Shown here piece by piece: positions 1 through 7,780 of a stretch of DNA of 64,000 bases. Origin of the DNA: Sphingomonas sp. LT1P40 (GTDB taxonomy: Bacteria; Pseudomonadota; Alphaproteobacteria; Sphingomonadales; Sphingomonadaceae); NCBI RefSeq assembly GCF_036663835.1, contig NZ_JAXOJT010000002.1, positions 1,067,413 through 1,131,412 of the forward strand. Direction: 5' to 3'. The stretch's first letter is position 1. Each line of letters opens with the position of its first letter. The translations under genes and the position numbers were made by a program. The notes beneath the pieces are model-generated. The model was not told the origin of the DNA. It saw only the letters and a list, made by a program, of their open reading frames with translations, and did not search any database.

Positions 1-558
1 CGCGATTATATGGGGGGTTATTGCTACCTCAATAACGCGGCGATTGCTGCGCGGCGGGCGACGGAAAGCGGGCTGGGGCCGGTCGCCATTCTGGATGTCG
101 ATTACCATCATGGGAACGGCACGCAGGACATTTTCTACGAGCGTTCGGATGTGTTTTTCGCGTCGATCCATGCCGATCCGCGAACCGATTATCCCTTTTA
201 CTGGGGTCATGCAGACGAGTACGGCGAGGGTACGGGGGAGGGTGCGACGCTGAACCTGCCGCTGCCGCGCGGGACCGGATGGGGCGAGTATCGTCCGGCG
301 CTGGGTACTGCACTGGATGCCGTCGCGGCATGGGGCGCGAAGCTGCTGGTGGTGTCGTTCGGCGCGGATACGTTCGTGGACGATCCGATCTCCGGCTTCA
401 CACTCGACACGCCGGATTTTGCGGAAATGGGGCGGGTGATCGCGGCGCGCGACCTGCCGGTGCTAATCGTGATGGAAGGCGGCTATGCCGTTGGCGATCT
501 GGGGCGCAACGTCGCCGCCTTCCTTTCGGGATTTGATAGCGTGATGACTCCAGCTTGA
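1..558 (+). CDS. Histone deacetylase / acetylpolyamine amidohydrolase family protein (5' end outside window)
   Basis: Zn-dependent deacetylase of the HDAC/AcuC/acetylpolyamine amidohydrolase superfamily, of which only the C-terminal ~185 residues are present. The frame is open to the left edge, reading RDYMGGYCYLNNAA, the family's 'GG(F/Y)CYLNN' segment, so the ATG at position 10 is internal. The metal and charge-relay motif DVDYHHGNGTQ follows, then a second metal-site Asp in GADTFVDDP and the late GGY that carries the catalytic-site Tyr. Substrate (acetylpolyamine, acetylated protein or small molecule) cannot be told from sequence. Transcription runs toward a strong palindrome at 571-645, convergent with the pao genes. 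Confidence 0.9.
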   Translation, partial: RDYMGGYCYLNNAAIAARRATESGLGPVAILDVDYHHGNGTQDIFYERSDVFFASIHADPRTDYPFYWGHADEYGEGTGEGATLNLPLPRGTGWGEYRPALGTALDAVAAWGAKLLVVSFGADTFVDDPISGFTLDTPDFAEMGRVIAARDLPVLIVMEGGYAVGDLGRNVAAFLSGFDSVMTPA

Positions 559-570
559 ATCAGATACCAT

Positions 571-645
571 CACCCCTGGCCTGACCCGGGGTCCCGCTGA
601 TGGCGACCGCTCGAAGAAGCGGGACCCCGGGTCAAGCCCGGGGTG
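571..645. repeat. Palindromic intergenic repeat / bidirectional terminator
   Basis: Two ~28-base arms (571-598 and 618-645) are near-perfect reverse complements around a core of TGACCCGGGGTCCCGCT, separated by ~19 bases. It lies between two convergent genes, where it could end transcription from both. The 'gggtcaagcccggggtgac' edge is typical of repeats scattered through sphingomonad genomes (recalled knowledge, not searched). Confidence 0.75.
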
Positions 646-675
646 ACGAGAATTTCAATGTGATGCCATCATTCT

Positions 676-2868
676 TTAAGCCACTGCGGGCAAGCGATCG
701 ATGAACTTGTCGAGCGTGATCGGATAGTTTCGGACGCGCACACCGGTGGCGTTGTACACCGCGTTGGCGACCGCCGCTGAGACGCCGCAAATCCCGAGCT
801 CGCCGACGCCCTTGGCCTTCATCGGGGACGCCAGCGGGTCGGTTTCGTCAAGAAAAATGCATTCCTGATACGGGATGTCGGCATGGACCGGGACTTCGTA
901 GCCGGCGAGGTCGTGGTTGACGAAGAAGCCGAAGCGCTTGTCAATCGCCAGTTCCTCCATCAGCGCCGCGCCCGCCGCCATCGTCATCGCGCCGATCACC
1001 TGGCTGCGTGCCGCTTTCGGGTTGATGATGCGGCCAGCAGCACACACCGCGAGCATGCGGCGGATGCGGATTTCGCCGGTGTAGCTGTGGACCGCCGCCT
1101 CGACGAAATGCCCGGCGAAAGTCGCTTGCTTATACTTCTTGCCGAGGTCGCCGAACTCGATCGCGTCCTCCGCGACGATCTCGCCGTCCTTGGCGGCATT
1201 GCCCAGCGGGATGGTCTTGCGACCGGCACGGACGCGACCCCCGGTGAAGGTCGCGGTGGCGGGATCGAGGCCGAGCTTCTGCGCCACCGTTTCGCGTAGC
1301 TTCATGCAGGCGGCATAGACGCCGGAGGTGGAACTGGCCGCGCCGAACTGACCGCCCGAACCGGCGGACACCGGAAAGTCGGAATCGCCCAGTCTCACGT
1401 CCACCTGCGCCAGCGGCACGCCCATCGTTTCGGCCGCGGTCTGCGCGATGATCGTGTAGCTGCCGGTGCCGATATCGGTCATGTCAGTTTCGACCGTGAC
1501 CCGGCCATTGGCGGCCAGACGGACGCGGGCGGCGGACTTCAGCGTCGGGGCATCGCGATAGCCCGCCGCCATGCCGAGGCCGATAAGCCACTGGCCGTCG
1601 CGGACGCTGGCGGGAGTGGCGGAGCGTTTGCTCCAGCCGAATCTCGCCGCGCCCTGTCGCATGCATTCGATCAGCTGACGTTGCGAAAAGGGGATCGGTT
1701 TTTCGCCGGGGACGACTTGGGTGTCGTTGACGATGCGGAATTCGACCGGGTCCATGCCCAGTTTCTCCGCCATTTCGTCCATCGCGATTTCGAGTGCCAT
1801 CATGCCGGGCGCTTCGCCGGGTGCGCGCATGGCGTTGCCTTCGGGCAGGTCGAGCACGGCGAGGCGCGCCTGGATCATGCGGTTCTCACCGGCGTAGAGG
1901 AAGCGCGACTGCGCCGTCCCATTCTCGATTCCGCCGGCGGGCAGATCGCCGGACCAGTTTTCATGGCCCATCGCGGTGATCTTGCCATCGGTGTTCGCGC
2001 CGATGCGAATGCGCTGAAGCGTCGCTGGGCGGTGCGGCGTGTTGTTGAACATCAGCGGGCGTGTGAGCGCGACCTTGACCGGGCGACCGGCGGCCTTGGC
2101 ACCGAGCGCGGCGAGAACGGCGTCGGCGCGGATCCACAGCTTTCCGCCGAAACCGCCACCGATATAGGGCGAGATCAGGCGTATGTTTTCCTTCGGAATG
2201 CCGAGCGTTTTCGCCATGTCGCCCTTGCTCCAGGCGATCATCTGGTTCGAGGTCCACAGCGTCAGCTTGCCCCCGTCCCACGCCGCGATGCTGGCATGCG
2301 GTTCCATCATCGCATGCGCATGATCGGGGGTGTGATAGGTGGCGTCGAGCTTGACCGGGGCGGCATCGAATGCGCCCGTGAAATTGCCGAGTTTGATGTC
2401 GGCCTGTTCCTTGGTCGGCTGGGCGTTATCCTTCTCGGCGTGGAGGTCGAAGCGGCCCTTTTCGCGGGCATATTCAATGCGGACGAGCGCGGCGGCGGCG
2501 CGGGCCTGCTCGAACGTTTCGGCGACGATGAGGGCGATCGCCTGATGATAATGCTCGATTTCCGGGCCGCCGAGCAATTTGGCGGTGTTGAAATTGCCCT
2601 TGCCCAGCGTGCCCGCATTGGCGGCGGTGACGATGGCAAGGACGCCGGGTGCGGCTTTGGCTTCGTTGAGATTGATCGACGTGATCCGACCCTTGGCGAT
2701 CGCTGACCCGATGACATGGCCATAGGCGGCGTTGGGGGCGGCTTGCTGCTCATAGGCGTATGTGGCGGTGCCGCTGGTCTTGGCAGGGCCGTCGATGCGG
2801 TCGGTGGGCTTGCCGACGACTTTGAGCTGGTCGATCGGGTTGGTGCCGGCGGGGGTGTCGAATTTCAT
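676..2868 (-). CDS. paoC: Aldehyde oxidoreductase, molybdenum-binding subunit PaoC/YagR-like
   Basis: Large (730 aa) molybdopterin subunit of a xanthine-oxidase-family periplasmic aldehyde dehydrogenase. The N-terminal aldehyde-oxidase a/b hammerhead domain (from about residue 20, KVVGKPTDRIDGPAKTSG) is followed by the Mo-binding domains. GGFGGK and the C-terminal KGVGELG motif, whose Glu (about residue 690) is the catalytic base of the family, are both intact. The start is the ATG at 2868, five bases after the paoB stop. Upstream in-frame sequence lies within paoB and is not part of this gene. E. coli PaoABC oxidises aromatic aldehydes. No PaoD-type Mo-cofactor chaperone gene is seen here, though it may lie elsewhere. 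Confidence 0.93.
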   Translation of the reverse strand: MKFDTPAGTNPIDQLKVVGKPTDRIDGPAKTSGTATYAYEQQAAPNAAYGHVIGSAIAKGRITSINLNEAKAAPGVLAIVTAANAGTLGKGNFNTAKLLGGPEIEHYHQAIALIVAETFEQARAAAALVRIEYAREKGRFDLHAEKDNAQPTKEQADIKLGNFTGAFDAAPVKLDATYHTPDHAHAMMEPHASIAAWDGGKLTLWTSNQMIAWSKGDMAKTLGIPKENIRLISPYIGGGFGGKLWIRADAVLAALGAKAAGRPVKVALTRPLMFNNTPHRPATLQRIRIGANTDGKITAMGHENWSGDLPAGGIENGTAQSRFLYAGENRMIQARLAVLDLPEGNAMRAPGEAPGMMALEIAMDEMAEKLGMDPVEFRIVNDTQVVPGEKPIPFSQRQLIECMRQGAARFGWSKRSATPASVRDGQWLIGLGMAAGYRDAPTLKSAARVRLAANGRVTVETDMTDIGTGSYTIIAQTAAETMGVPLAQVDVRLGDSDFPVSAGSGGQFGAASSTSGVYAACMKLRETVAQKLGLDPATATFTGGRVRAGRKTIPLGNAAKDGEIVAEDAIEFGDLGKKYKQATFAGHFVEAAVHSYTGEIRIRRMLAVCAAGRIINPKAARSQVIGAMTMAAGAALMEELAIDKRFGFFVNHDLAGYEVPVHADIPYQECIFLDETDPLASPMKAKGVGELGICGVSAAVANAVYNATGVRVRNYPITLDKFIDRLPAVA

Positions 2869-2873
2869 GGGCC

Positions 2874-3824
2874 TCAGCCTTTCGCTTGCGCGAGCACGGC
2901 ACCGAGCGTGCGCTCGACCAGTGTCAGCTTGAATGCATTGTCGGCGGTGGGTTTCGCGCCTGCGAGGAGGACGGATGCGGTGGCTTTCGATCCGTTCGGG
3001 AGCGATGCCTCTGCGGCCTCCACGCGCCACGGTTTGGGAGCGATGCCGCCGACCGCGACACGACCGGTGCCGTCGCGCTGGATGATCGCAGCGACCGAGA
3101 CGAGCGCGAAGGCGTAGGACGCGCGGTCGCGGACCTTGTGGTAGAATTGCGAGCCGCCGAGCGGGGCGGGCAAGGTGACGGCGGTGATGAGTTCGCCGGG
3201 TTCCAGCGCGGTCTCGATGTGCGGGGTGTCGCCGGGCAGCACATGGAAGCTGGCGAGCGGAATGGCGCGGGCGGTCCCATCGGGCTTGACCGTTTCGACC
3301 GTCGCATCCAGCGCGCGCATCGCTACCGCCATGTCGCCGGGATAGGTGGCGATACACGCGTCGCTGGTGCCGATCACGCCGAGCTGACGGCTGTAACCGC
3401 CGACCGCTGCGCAACCGCTGCCGGGCTTGCGCTTGTTGCATGACTGGTTGGTATCGTAAAAATAGGGGCAGCGGGTGCGCTGAAGCAGATTGCCCGCCGT
3501 CGTCGCCTTGTTGCGCAACTGGCCCGATGCGCCCGCGAGGATTGCGCGAGAGAGCACTCCGTAATCCTTGCGCACGCGCTTGTCGGCGGCGAGGTCGGTG
3601 TTGCGCACGAACGCGCCAATGCGCAAGCCGCCGGCTTCCGTTTTCTCGATCGTGTCGAGGCCGATGCCGTTGACGTCGATCAAATGCGTCGGGGCTTCGA
3701 TCTGAAGCTTCATCAGGTCGAGCAGATTGGTCCCGCCCGCGATGAACTTCGCGCCCTGAGTCCGCGATGCGGCAGCGGCTGCCTCGGCAGGCGAAGTCGC
3801 GCGTTCGTAGGTGAAGGGTTTCAT
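2874..3824 (-). CDS. paoB: Aldehyde oxidoreductase, FAD-binding subunit PaoB/YagS-like
   Basis: Middle subunit (316 aa) that passes electrons between the 2Fe-2S subunit and FAD. It begins [12 protein letters not shown], with the FAD motif [13 protein letters not shown] near residue 30. [17 protein letters not shown] is followed by further cysteines ([10 protein letters not shown] and DACIATYP), matching the extra 4Fe-4S cluster known in E. coli PaoB. The ATG at 3822-3824 overlaps the paoA stop (ATGA), which indicates translational coupling and fixes the start. Confidence 0.93.
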   Translation of the reverse strand: MKPFTYERATSPAEAAAAASRTQGAKFIAGGTNLLDLMKLQIEAPTHLIDVNGIGLDTIEKTEAGGLRIGAFVRNTDLAADKRVRKDYGVLSRAILAGASGQLRNKATTAGNLLQRTRCPYFYDTNQSCNKRKPGSGCAAVGGYSRQLGVIGTSDACIATYPGDMAVAMRALDATVETVKPDGTARAIPLASFHVLPGDTPHIETALEPGELITAVTLPAPLGGSQFYHKVRDRASYAFALVSVAAIIQRDGTGRVAVGGIAPKPWRVEAAEASLPNGSKATASVLLAGAKPTADNAFKLTLVERTLGAVLAQAKG

Positions 3825-4456
3825 GCGCGTTTCCCCGCAATTTCGGTCATCGCGTCGATGATGTTGGGATAGGCACCGCAACGGCAGATATTGCCGCTCA
3901 TCCGCTCGCGCAGTTCGTCGTTCGTCGCGCGTGGGCGGGCGTTGATGTCGGCGCTGGCGTGGCTGGGGATGCCGGCCTTGATCTCGTCGAGCACTGCCAC
4001 GGCGGAGCAGATCTGGCCGGGGGTGCAGTATCCGCACTGGTATCCGTCATGTTTGACGAACGCGGCCTGCATCGGGTGGAGCTTGTCGGGGGTGCCGAGA
4101 CCCTCGATCGTGGTGACCTTGTCGCCGTCGTGCATCACCGCGAGGCTGAGGCAGCTATTGATCCGGCGGCCATTGACGATAACCGTGCAGGCACCGCACT
4201 GGCCGTGATCGCAACCCTTTTTGGTGCCGGTGAGCTTCAGGTTTTCGCGCAGCAGGTCGAGCAGGGTAGTGCGGGTATCGACCTCCACCGCCTGTTTGCG
4301 ACCGTTGACAGTCATCGTGACGCTCGTCGTGGAGGGCGCGGGCTGCGCTGGCGGGGTGCGCGCTTCGACTGCGGGCACGCTGGCGATGGCGACCGATGCA
4401 CCGCCGCCCATCAGGATGCCACGTCGGCTCACGCTGAATTCCTCGTCGATTTTCAT
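3821..4456 (-). CDS. paoA: Aldehyde oxidoreductase, 2Fe-2S subunit PaoA/YagT-like, Tat-exported
   Basis: Iron-sulfur subunit (211 aa). A twin-arginine leader ([16 protein letters not shown], residues ~10-25) exports the folded heterotrimer to the periplasm. Two 2Fe-2S clusters are visible: the plant-ferredoxin type CDHGQCGAC...C, and the C-terminal CGYCTPGQ...CRCG. First gene of the paoABC operon. The region between this start and the LysR remnant at 4606 must contain its promoter. Confidence 0.94.
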   Translation of the reverse strand: MKIDEEFSVSRRGILMGGGASVAIASVPAVEARTPPAQPAPSTTSVTMTVNGRKQAVEVDTRTTLLDLLRENLKLTGTKKGCDHGQCGACTVIVNGRRINSCLSLAVMHDGDKVTTIEGLGTPDKLHPMQAAFVKHDGYQCGYCTPGQICSAVAVLDEIKAGIPSHASADINARPRATNDELRERMSGNICRCGAYPNIIDAMTEIAGKRA

Positions 4457-4605
4457 GCGTACGATCCCCTTGAAGCCTGCGTTCGCGCGCGGCTGTTATT
4501 CATGTAACCCCTGTCGAGCGATTCCGTGCCGTCTTGCATTATTTTACCGCTTGTGTCGTGCGATACTGCTCGGCGGGGACCGGTTCGAGCCAAGTGACAT
4601 TCTGA

Positions 4606-5148
4606 CCCTCGGCGCGCTCCGACATCCATGTCGAACTGTCGCTCGATTCCGGTTTCCGCGACATCGTTGCCGACCGCTACGATGCGGGCGTGCGGCTGGG
4701 CGAGGCATTGGAGCAGGACATGATCGCGGTGCGGATCGGGCCGGATCTGCGCATGGCGATGGTGGGATCGCCCGATTATTTCGAGCGCTATCCCATGCCG
4801 CATGAGCCGCGCGATCTGACCGGTCACAACTGCATCAACCTGCGCTTTTCCAGCGGTGCCTTTTATGCATGGGAGCTGGAAAAAGACGGGCGCGAGCAGC
4901 GGGTGCGGGTGATGGGGCAGCTGGCGTTCAACAGCATGTCGCTGATCGTGCGCGCCGCCACTGCCGGGCTGGGGCTGGCGTGTGTGATGGAGGATCGGGT
5001 CGCGGCGCAGCTGGCGGACGGGCGGCTGGTGCGGGTAATGGCGGACTGGTTGCCGCCGTTTGACGGCTATCATCTTTATTATCCCAGCCGTCGTCAGCCT
5101 TCGGCGGCATTCGCCTTGGTCGTGGATGCGCTGCGCTATCGTGCTTAG
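4606..5148 (+). pseudogene. LysR-type regulator remnant (effector-binding domain only)
   Basis: Frame 1 from about 4606 reads as the effector-binding half of an AaeR/DsdC-like LysR regulator: DIHVELSLDSGFRDIVADRY, DAGVRLGE, then GSPDYFERYPMPHEPRDLTGHNCI and a normal C terminus. An in-frame TGA at 4603-4605 closes it upstream. No winged-helix DNA-binding domain is found in any frame between 4457 and 4606, so ~100 N-terminal residues are gone. An internal GTG (4690) or ATG could still give a short peptide. Its position divergent from paoABC is the usual one for a LysR regulator of that operon, so I infer the regulator has decayed. The stop overlaps the GH43 gene's stop tail-to-tail. Confidence 0.75.
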
Positions 5149-6737
5149 GGGAGCGCCGCGAACGTGAAGTTGCTGAATCGCGCCTCGCCCAGGCCCGCCG
5201 AATAGAGGCCGGGGCGGAGCATCAGGAAGCCGCCACGGACATTATGGTGATAGCCCGAGACCTCCATGCCGCGGTCGAAACGCTTCCACGTTTTTCCGCC
5301 GTCGCCGCTGGTGTCATACGTCACGATGTGGCGGTTGTTGGTGACGCGCATCCGCATTTTTCGGCCGTGCGGGTTGGCCGGGCGGGCACGCTCGATGCCA
5401 TATTGGTGGGTGACGAAACGCTCGCCGTCGAAGCCGAGGCCGCAATAGAGTTTCTCGTCGTAGAACAGGATTAGGCCTGCGACCCCGCCGGGCGCGATTT
5501 GGATGTCGCATTCGAATCTATAGGCCGGGTCACCGGCGATCAGCAGCAACGGGGAAGAGGTCGAGGGGGCGGCACCGCGTGCCTTCAGCACCAGCGAGCC
5601 CTTGTCGATGCGCGCGCGGCCGCGTTCGTCGGGGGCAGGCTTGAAGAAATTCCATTTGGTGCCGATCGCCAGCGTCTTGAAGTCGTCCGACAGCGCCATG
5701 CCGTGCGGGCCTGTCGCCACGCCGCCCTTGGGCTTGGCGATGGGTTGCGACAGGTCGCCGCCCTTCATGCGGAACCAGCCATCGTCGGTCCACTCTACGG
5801 GATCGAGCAGTGCCTGACGGCCCAGCGTCCAGTATCCGTTCTCGAACCCGTGATAGACGCTCCACCAGTCGCCGCCCGGTCCCTCGACCAATGTCGCATG
5901 CCCGCGCGACCACCATTTCTCGCTTAGTGAGGTGGTGCGGACCAGCGGGTTGTTCGGGCAATTCTCCCACGGACCGTTGATGGATTTCGAGCGCGCGGCG
6001 ATGACCATGTGGCCGGTCGGCGGACCCGCCGTGCCGCCAACGGCGGTAACCATGTAGAACCAGCCATTGTGGCGGGTGATTTTGGGGCCTTCAGGCGCAA
6101 AGCCCTCGACAACCCAGTCGGCGGGATAGCGCCACGGATCGTAGACATGCTCCGGCTCCGAAACGCAGCTGAGGCCGTCGTCGGACAGGCGCACGCGGTC
6201 GCCGCCCGACAGGAACAGCCAGCGTGAACCGTCCTCACCCACCGCATGGCCGGGGTCGATATGGTTTGGCAGGTTGAGGTCGACCGGCTCGCTCCACGGT
6301 CCCTCGATCTTGTCGGCCCAGATCACCCAGCTGGTGTTCGGCCCCTTGGTCGGGATGTAGAGATAGAAGCGCCCCTTGTGCTTGCACAATTCGGGCGCCC
6401 ACACCGACCCGATATTCTTCGTCAGCGCCGCGCCGACGGGACGCCAGTTGATCAGGTCGCGCGAGTGCCAGATGACCAGACCCGGATAGGAATCGAAGGT
6501 CGAGAAGGTCATGTAATAGTCGGCCCCGTCCTTCAGGATCGTCGGATCGGGATGGTCACCGGCCATCAACGGGTTGAGAAAGCGCCCGTCGCCCAGATCG
6601 GGAATGCGCTGATTGTCGAAGCCGCGTTTCCAGTCGGGGGCAGGGGCGGCGGCGGGCGAGGCCTCTACGCCGGGAATCAGCAGGGTGCCGCTGCCAGCGA
6701 GCGCAGTTCCCATCAGGTTGCGGCGGGTCAACTGCAT
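5145..6737 (-). CDS. Glycoside hydrolase family 43 (beta-xylosidase/alpha-L-arabinofuranosidase-like), Tat-exported
   Basis: 530 aa. The leader MQLTRRNLMGTALAG has a twin-arginine motif. The GH43 five-bladed propeller starts at about residue 52. The three acidic catalytic positions are visible: D64 in GDHPDP (general base), D161 in HIDPGHA (pKa modulator) and E216 in APEGPKI (general acid). Residues ~340-530 look like the C-terminal concanavalin-A-like domain common in xylosidases of this family. It follows the esterase gene by nine bases and is the last gene of the TonB receptor-esterase-GH43 operon. A role in trimming arabinose or xylose side chains of pectin or hemicellulose is inferred from family and context. 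Confidence 0.9.
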   Translation of the reverse strand: MQLTRRNLMGTALAGSGTLLIPGVEASPAAAPAPDWKRGFDNQRIPDLGDGRFLNPLMAGDHPDPTILKDGADYYMTFSTFDSYPGLVIWHSRDLINWRPVGAALTKNIGSVWAPELCKHKGRFYLYIPTKGPNTSWVIWADKIEGPWSEPVDLNLPNHIDPGHAVGEDGSRWLFLSGGDRVRLSDDGLSCVSEPEHVYDPWRYPADWVVEGFAPEGPKITRHNGWFYMVTAVGGTAGPPTGHMVIAARSKSINGPWENCPNNPLVRTTSLSEKWWSRGHATLVEGPGGDWWSVYHGFENGYWTLGRQALLDPVEWTDDGWFRMKGGDLSQPIAKPKGGVATGPHGMALSDDFKTLAIGTKWNFFKPAPDERGRARIDKGSLVLKARGAAPSTSSPLLLIAGDPAYRFECDIQIAPGGVAGLILFYDEKLYCGLGFDGERFVTHQYGIERARPANPHGRKMRMRVTNNRHIVTYDTSGDGGKTWKRFDRGMEVSGYHHNVRGGFLMLRPGLYSAGLGEARFSNFTFAALP

Positions 6738-6746
6738 CGAAAATTC

Positions 6747-7766
6747 CTAGACGAGGAGGCCGGTGGCCCAGCTTGTGAACAAATCCGGCCAGACCGCGAC
6801 CGGCTTGCCGAGCGTCTTGCGCAGACCGAAGCCGTGACCGCCATGCGTGAACAGGTGCGTTTCAACCGGGATGCCCTTTGCCCGCATCGCGGCGCGCAAC
6901 AGCAGGGCGTTTTCGACCGGCACGGTTTCGTCGTCCTCGGCATGGACGATGAAGGTTGGCGGGGCATTGGTTGGCACATTGAAATTCGGCGAATGCGCGC
7001 GTTCGAGATCGGCGGCCGCATTTTTGCCGATCAGCAATTCGCGGGAGCCGGGATGAGCATGCGGCGCGGTCATGCTGATGACGGGATAGATCGGCGCGGC
7101 GGCGGTGGGGCGCGCGGGCTGGCGATCTGCGGCATCGACGGCGTCATAGGTGCGCGTGTCGAAGCGGGTGAGCAGATCGGCGCAGAGATGGCCGCCTGCC
7201 GAAAAGCCCATTGCGGCAACCCGCTGCGGATCGATGCCGTAATCGCGGGCGCGGTGGCGGATCAGGCGCATGGCGCGCTGCGCGTCGCTGAGCGCCACAT
7301 TGGGACCGGCGGCCCAGCCTTCGCCGGGCAGGCGGTAGAAGAGCACGAATACGGTGAAACCGCGCGCCGCCAGCCAGCGGCCCATTTCATACCCCTCCTT
7401 GTCCACCACCACCCAGCGATAGCCGCCGCCGGGCGCGATGAGCACCGCCGCGCCATTGGGACGCAGCGGGCGGAACACGACGAGGCGCGGGCGGGTAATG
7501 CCGAACACGGCACGGTCGGTGAGGTCGCGGTCGGTGCTGCGTTCGTTGACGGTCTCGATTGGCGGATTGGCGGGCATGCCCGGTGCGCCCTTTGGCCACA
7601 GGTCGATCGTCTCTACGGGGTCGGGAAGCCCCGCCGGCCCCGGTTTTCCGGTCATCGGCGCGGCAGTCTGGCCAAAAGCGGCGGAGGCGATTATCGCCCC
7701 GCCGCCCGCAGCGGTTAGAAAAGCACGGCGGCCCGGGTGGAGCGGTGCCCCACCCCGGTCCGCCAT
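6747..7766 (-). CDS. Secreted alpha/beta-hydrolase, acetylxylan/pectin esterase-like
   Basis: 339 aa alpha/beta hydrolase of the BD-FAE/endo-xylanase-associated esterase type. A Tat-like leader (GRRAFLTAAGGGA) comes first, then the oxyanion segment APGGGYRWVV, nucleophile S189 in GFSAGGH, acid in HAEDDETVP (~D278/279) and H311 in HGGHGFG. I chose the ATG at 7766 because GAGAGGGGGG lies just upstream. A GTG at 7784 overlapping the receptor stop is the alternative. It likely removes acetyl or other acyl decorations from plant polysaccharide before the neighbouring GH43 and PL10 act (inference). Confidence 0.85.
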   Translation of the reverse strand: MADRGGAPLHPGRRAFLTAAGGGAIIASAAFGQTAAPMTGKPGPAGLPDPVETIDLWPKGAPGMPANPPIETVNERSTDRDLTDRAVFGITRPRLVVFRPLRPNGAAVLIAPGGGYRWVVVDKEGYEMGRWLAARGFTVFVLFYRLPGEGWAAGPNVALSDAQRAMRLIRHRARDYGIDPQRVAAMGFSAGGHLCADLLTRFDTRTYDAVDAADRQPARPTAAAPIYPVISMTAPHAHPGSRELLIGKNAAADLERAHSPNFNVPTNAPPTFIVHAEDDETVPVENALLLRAAMRAKGIPVETHLFTHGGHGFGLRKTLGKPVAVWPDLFTSWATGLLV

Positions 7767-7780
7767 GCCCCCCCTCTCGG

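Noticed and set aside
1..558. Link between the deacetylase and the polyamine cluster at 56-63 kb
   Set aside because: 55 kb apart with no shared site; substrate class cannot be told from sequence.
2869..3840. N-terminal extension of paoC to 1054 residues
   Set aside because: The extra part is an out-of-frame reading of paoB; the ATG at 2868 gives the normal family N terminus.
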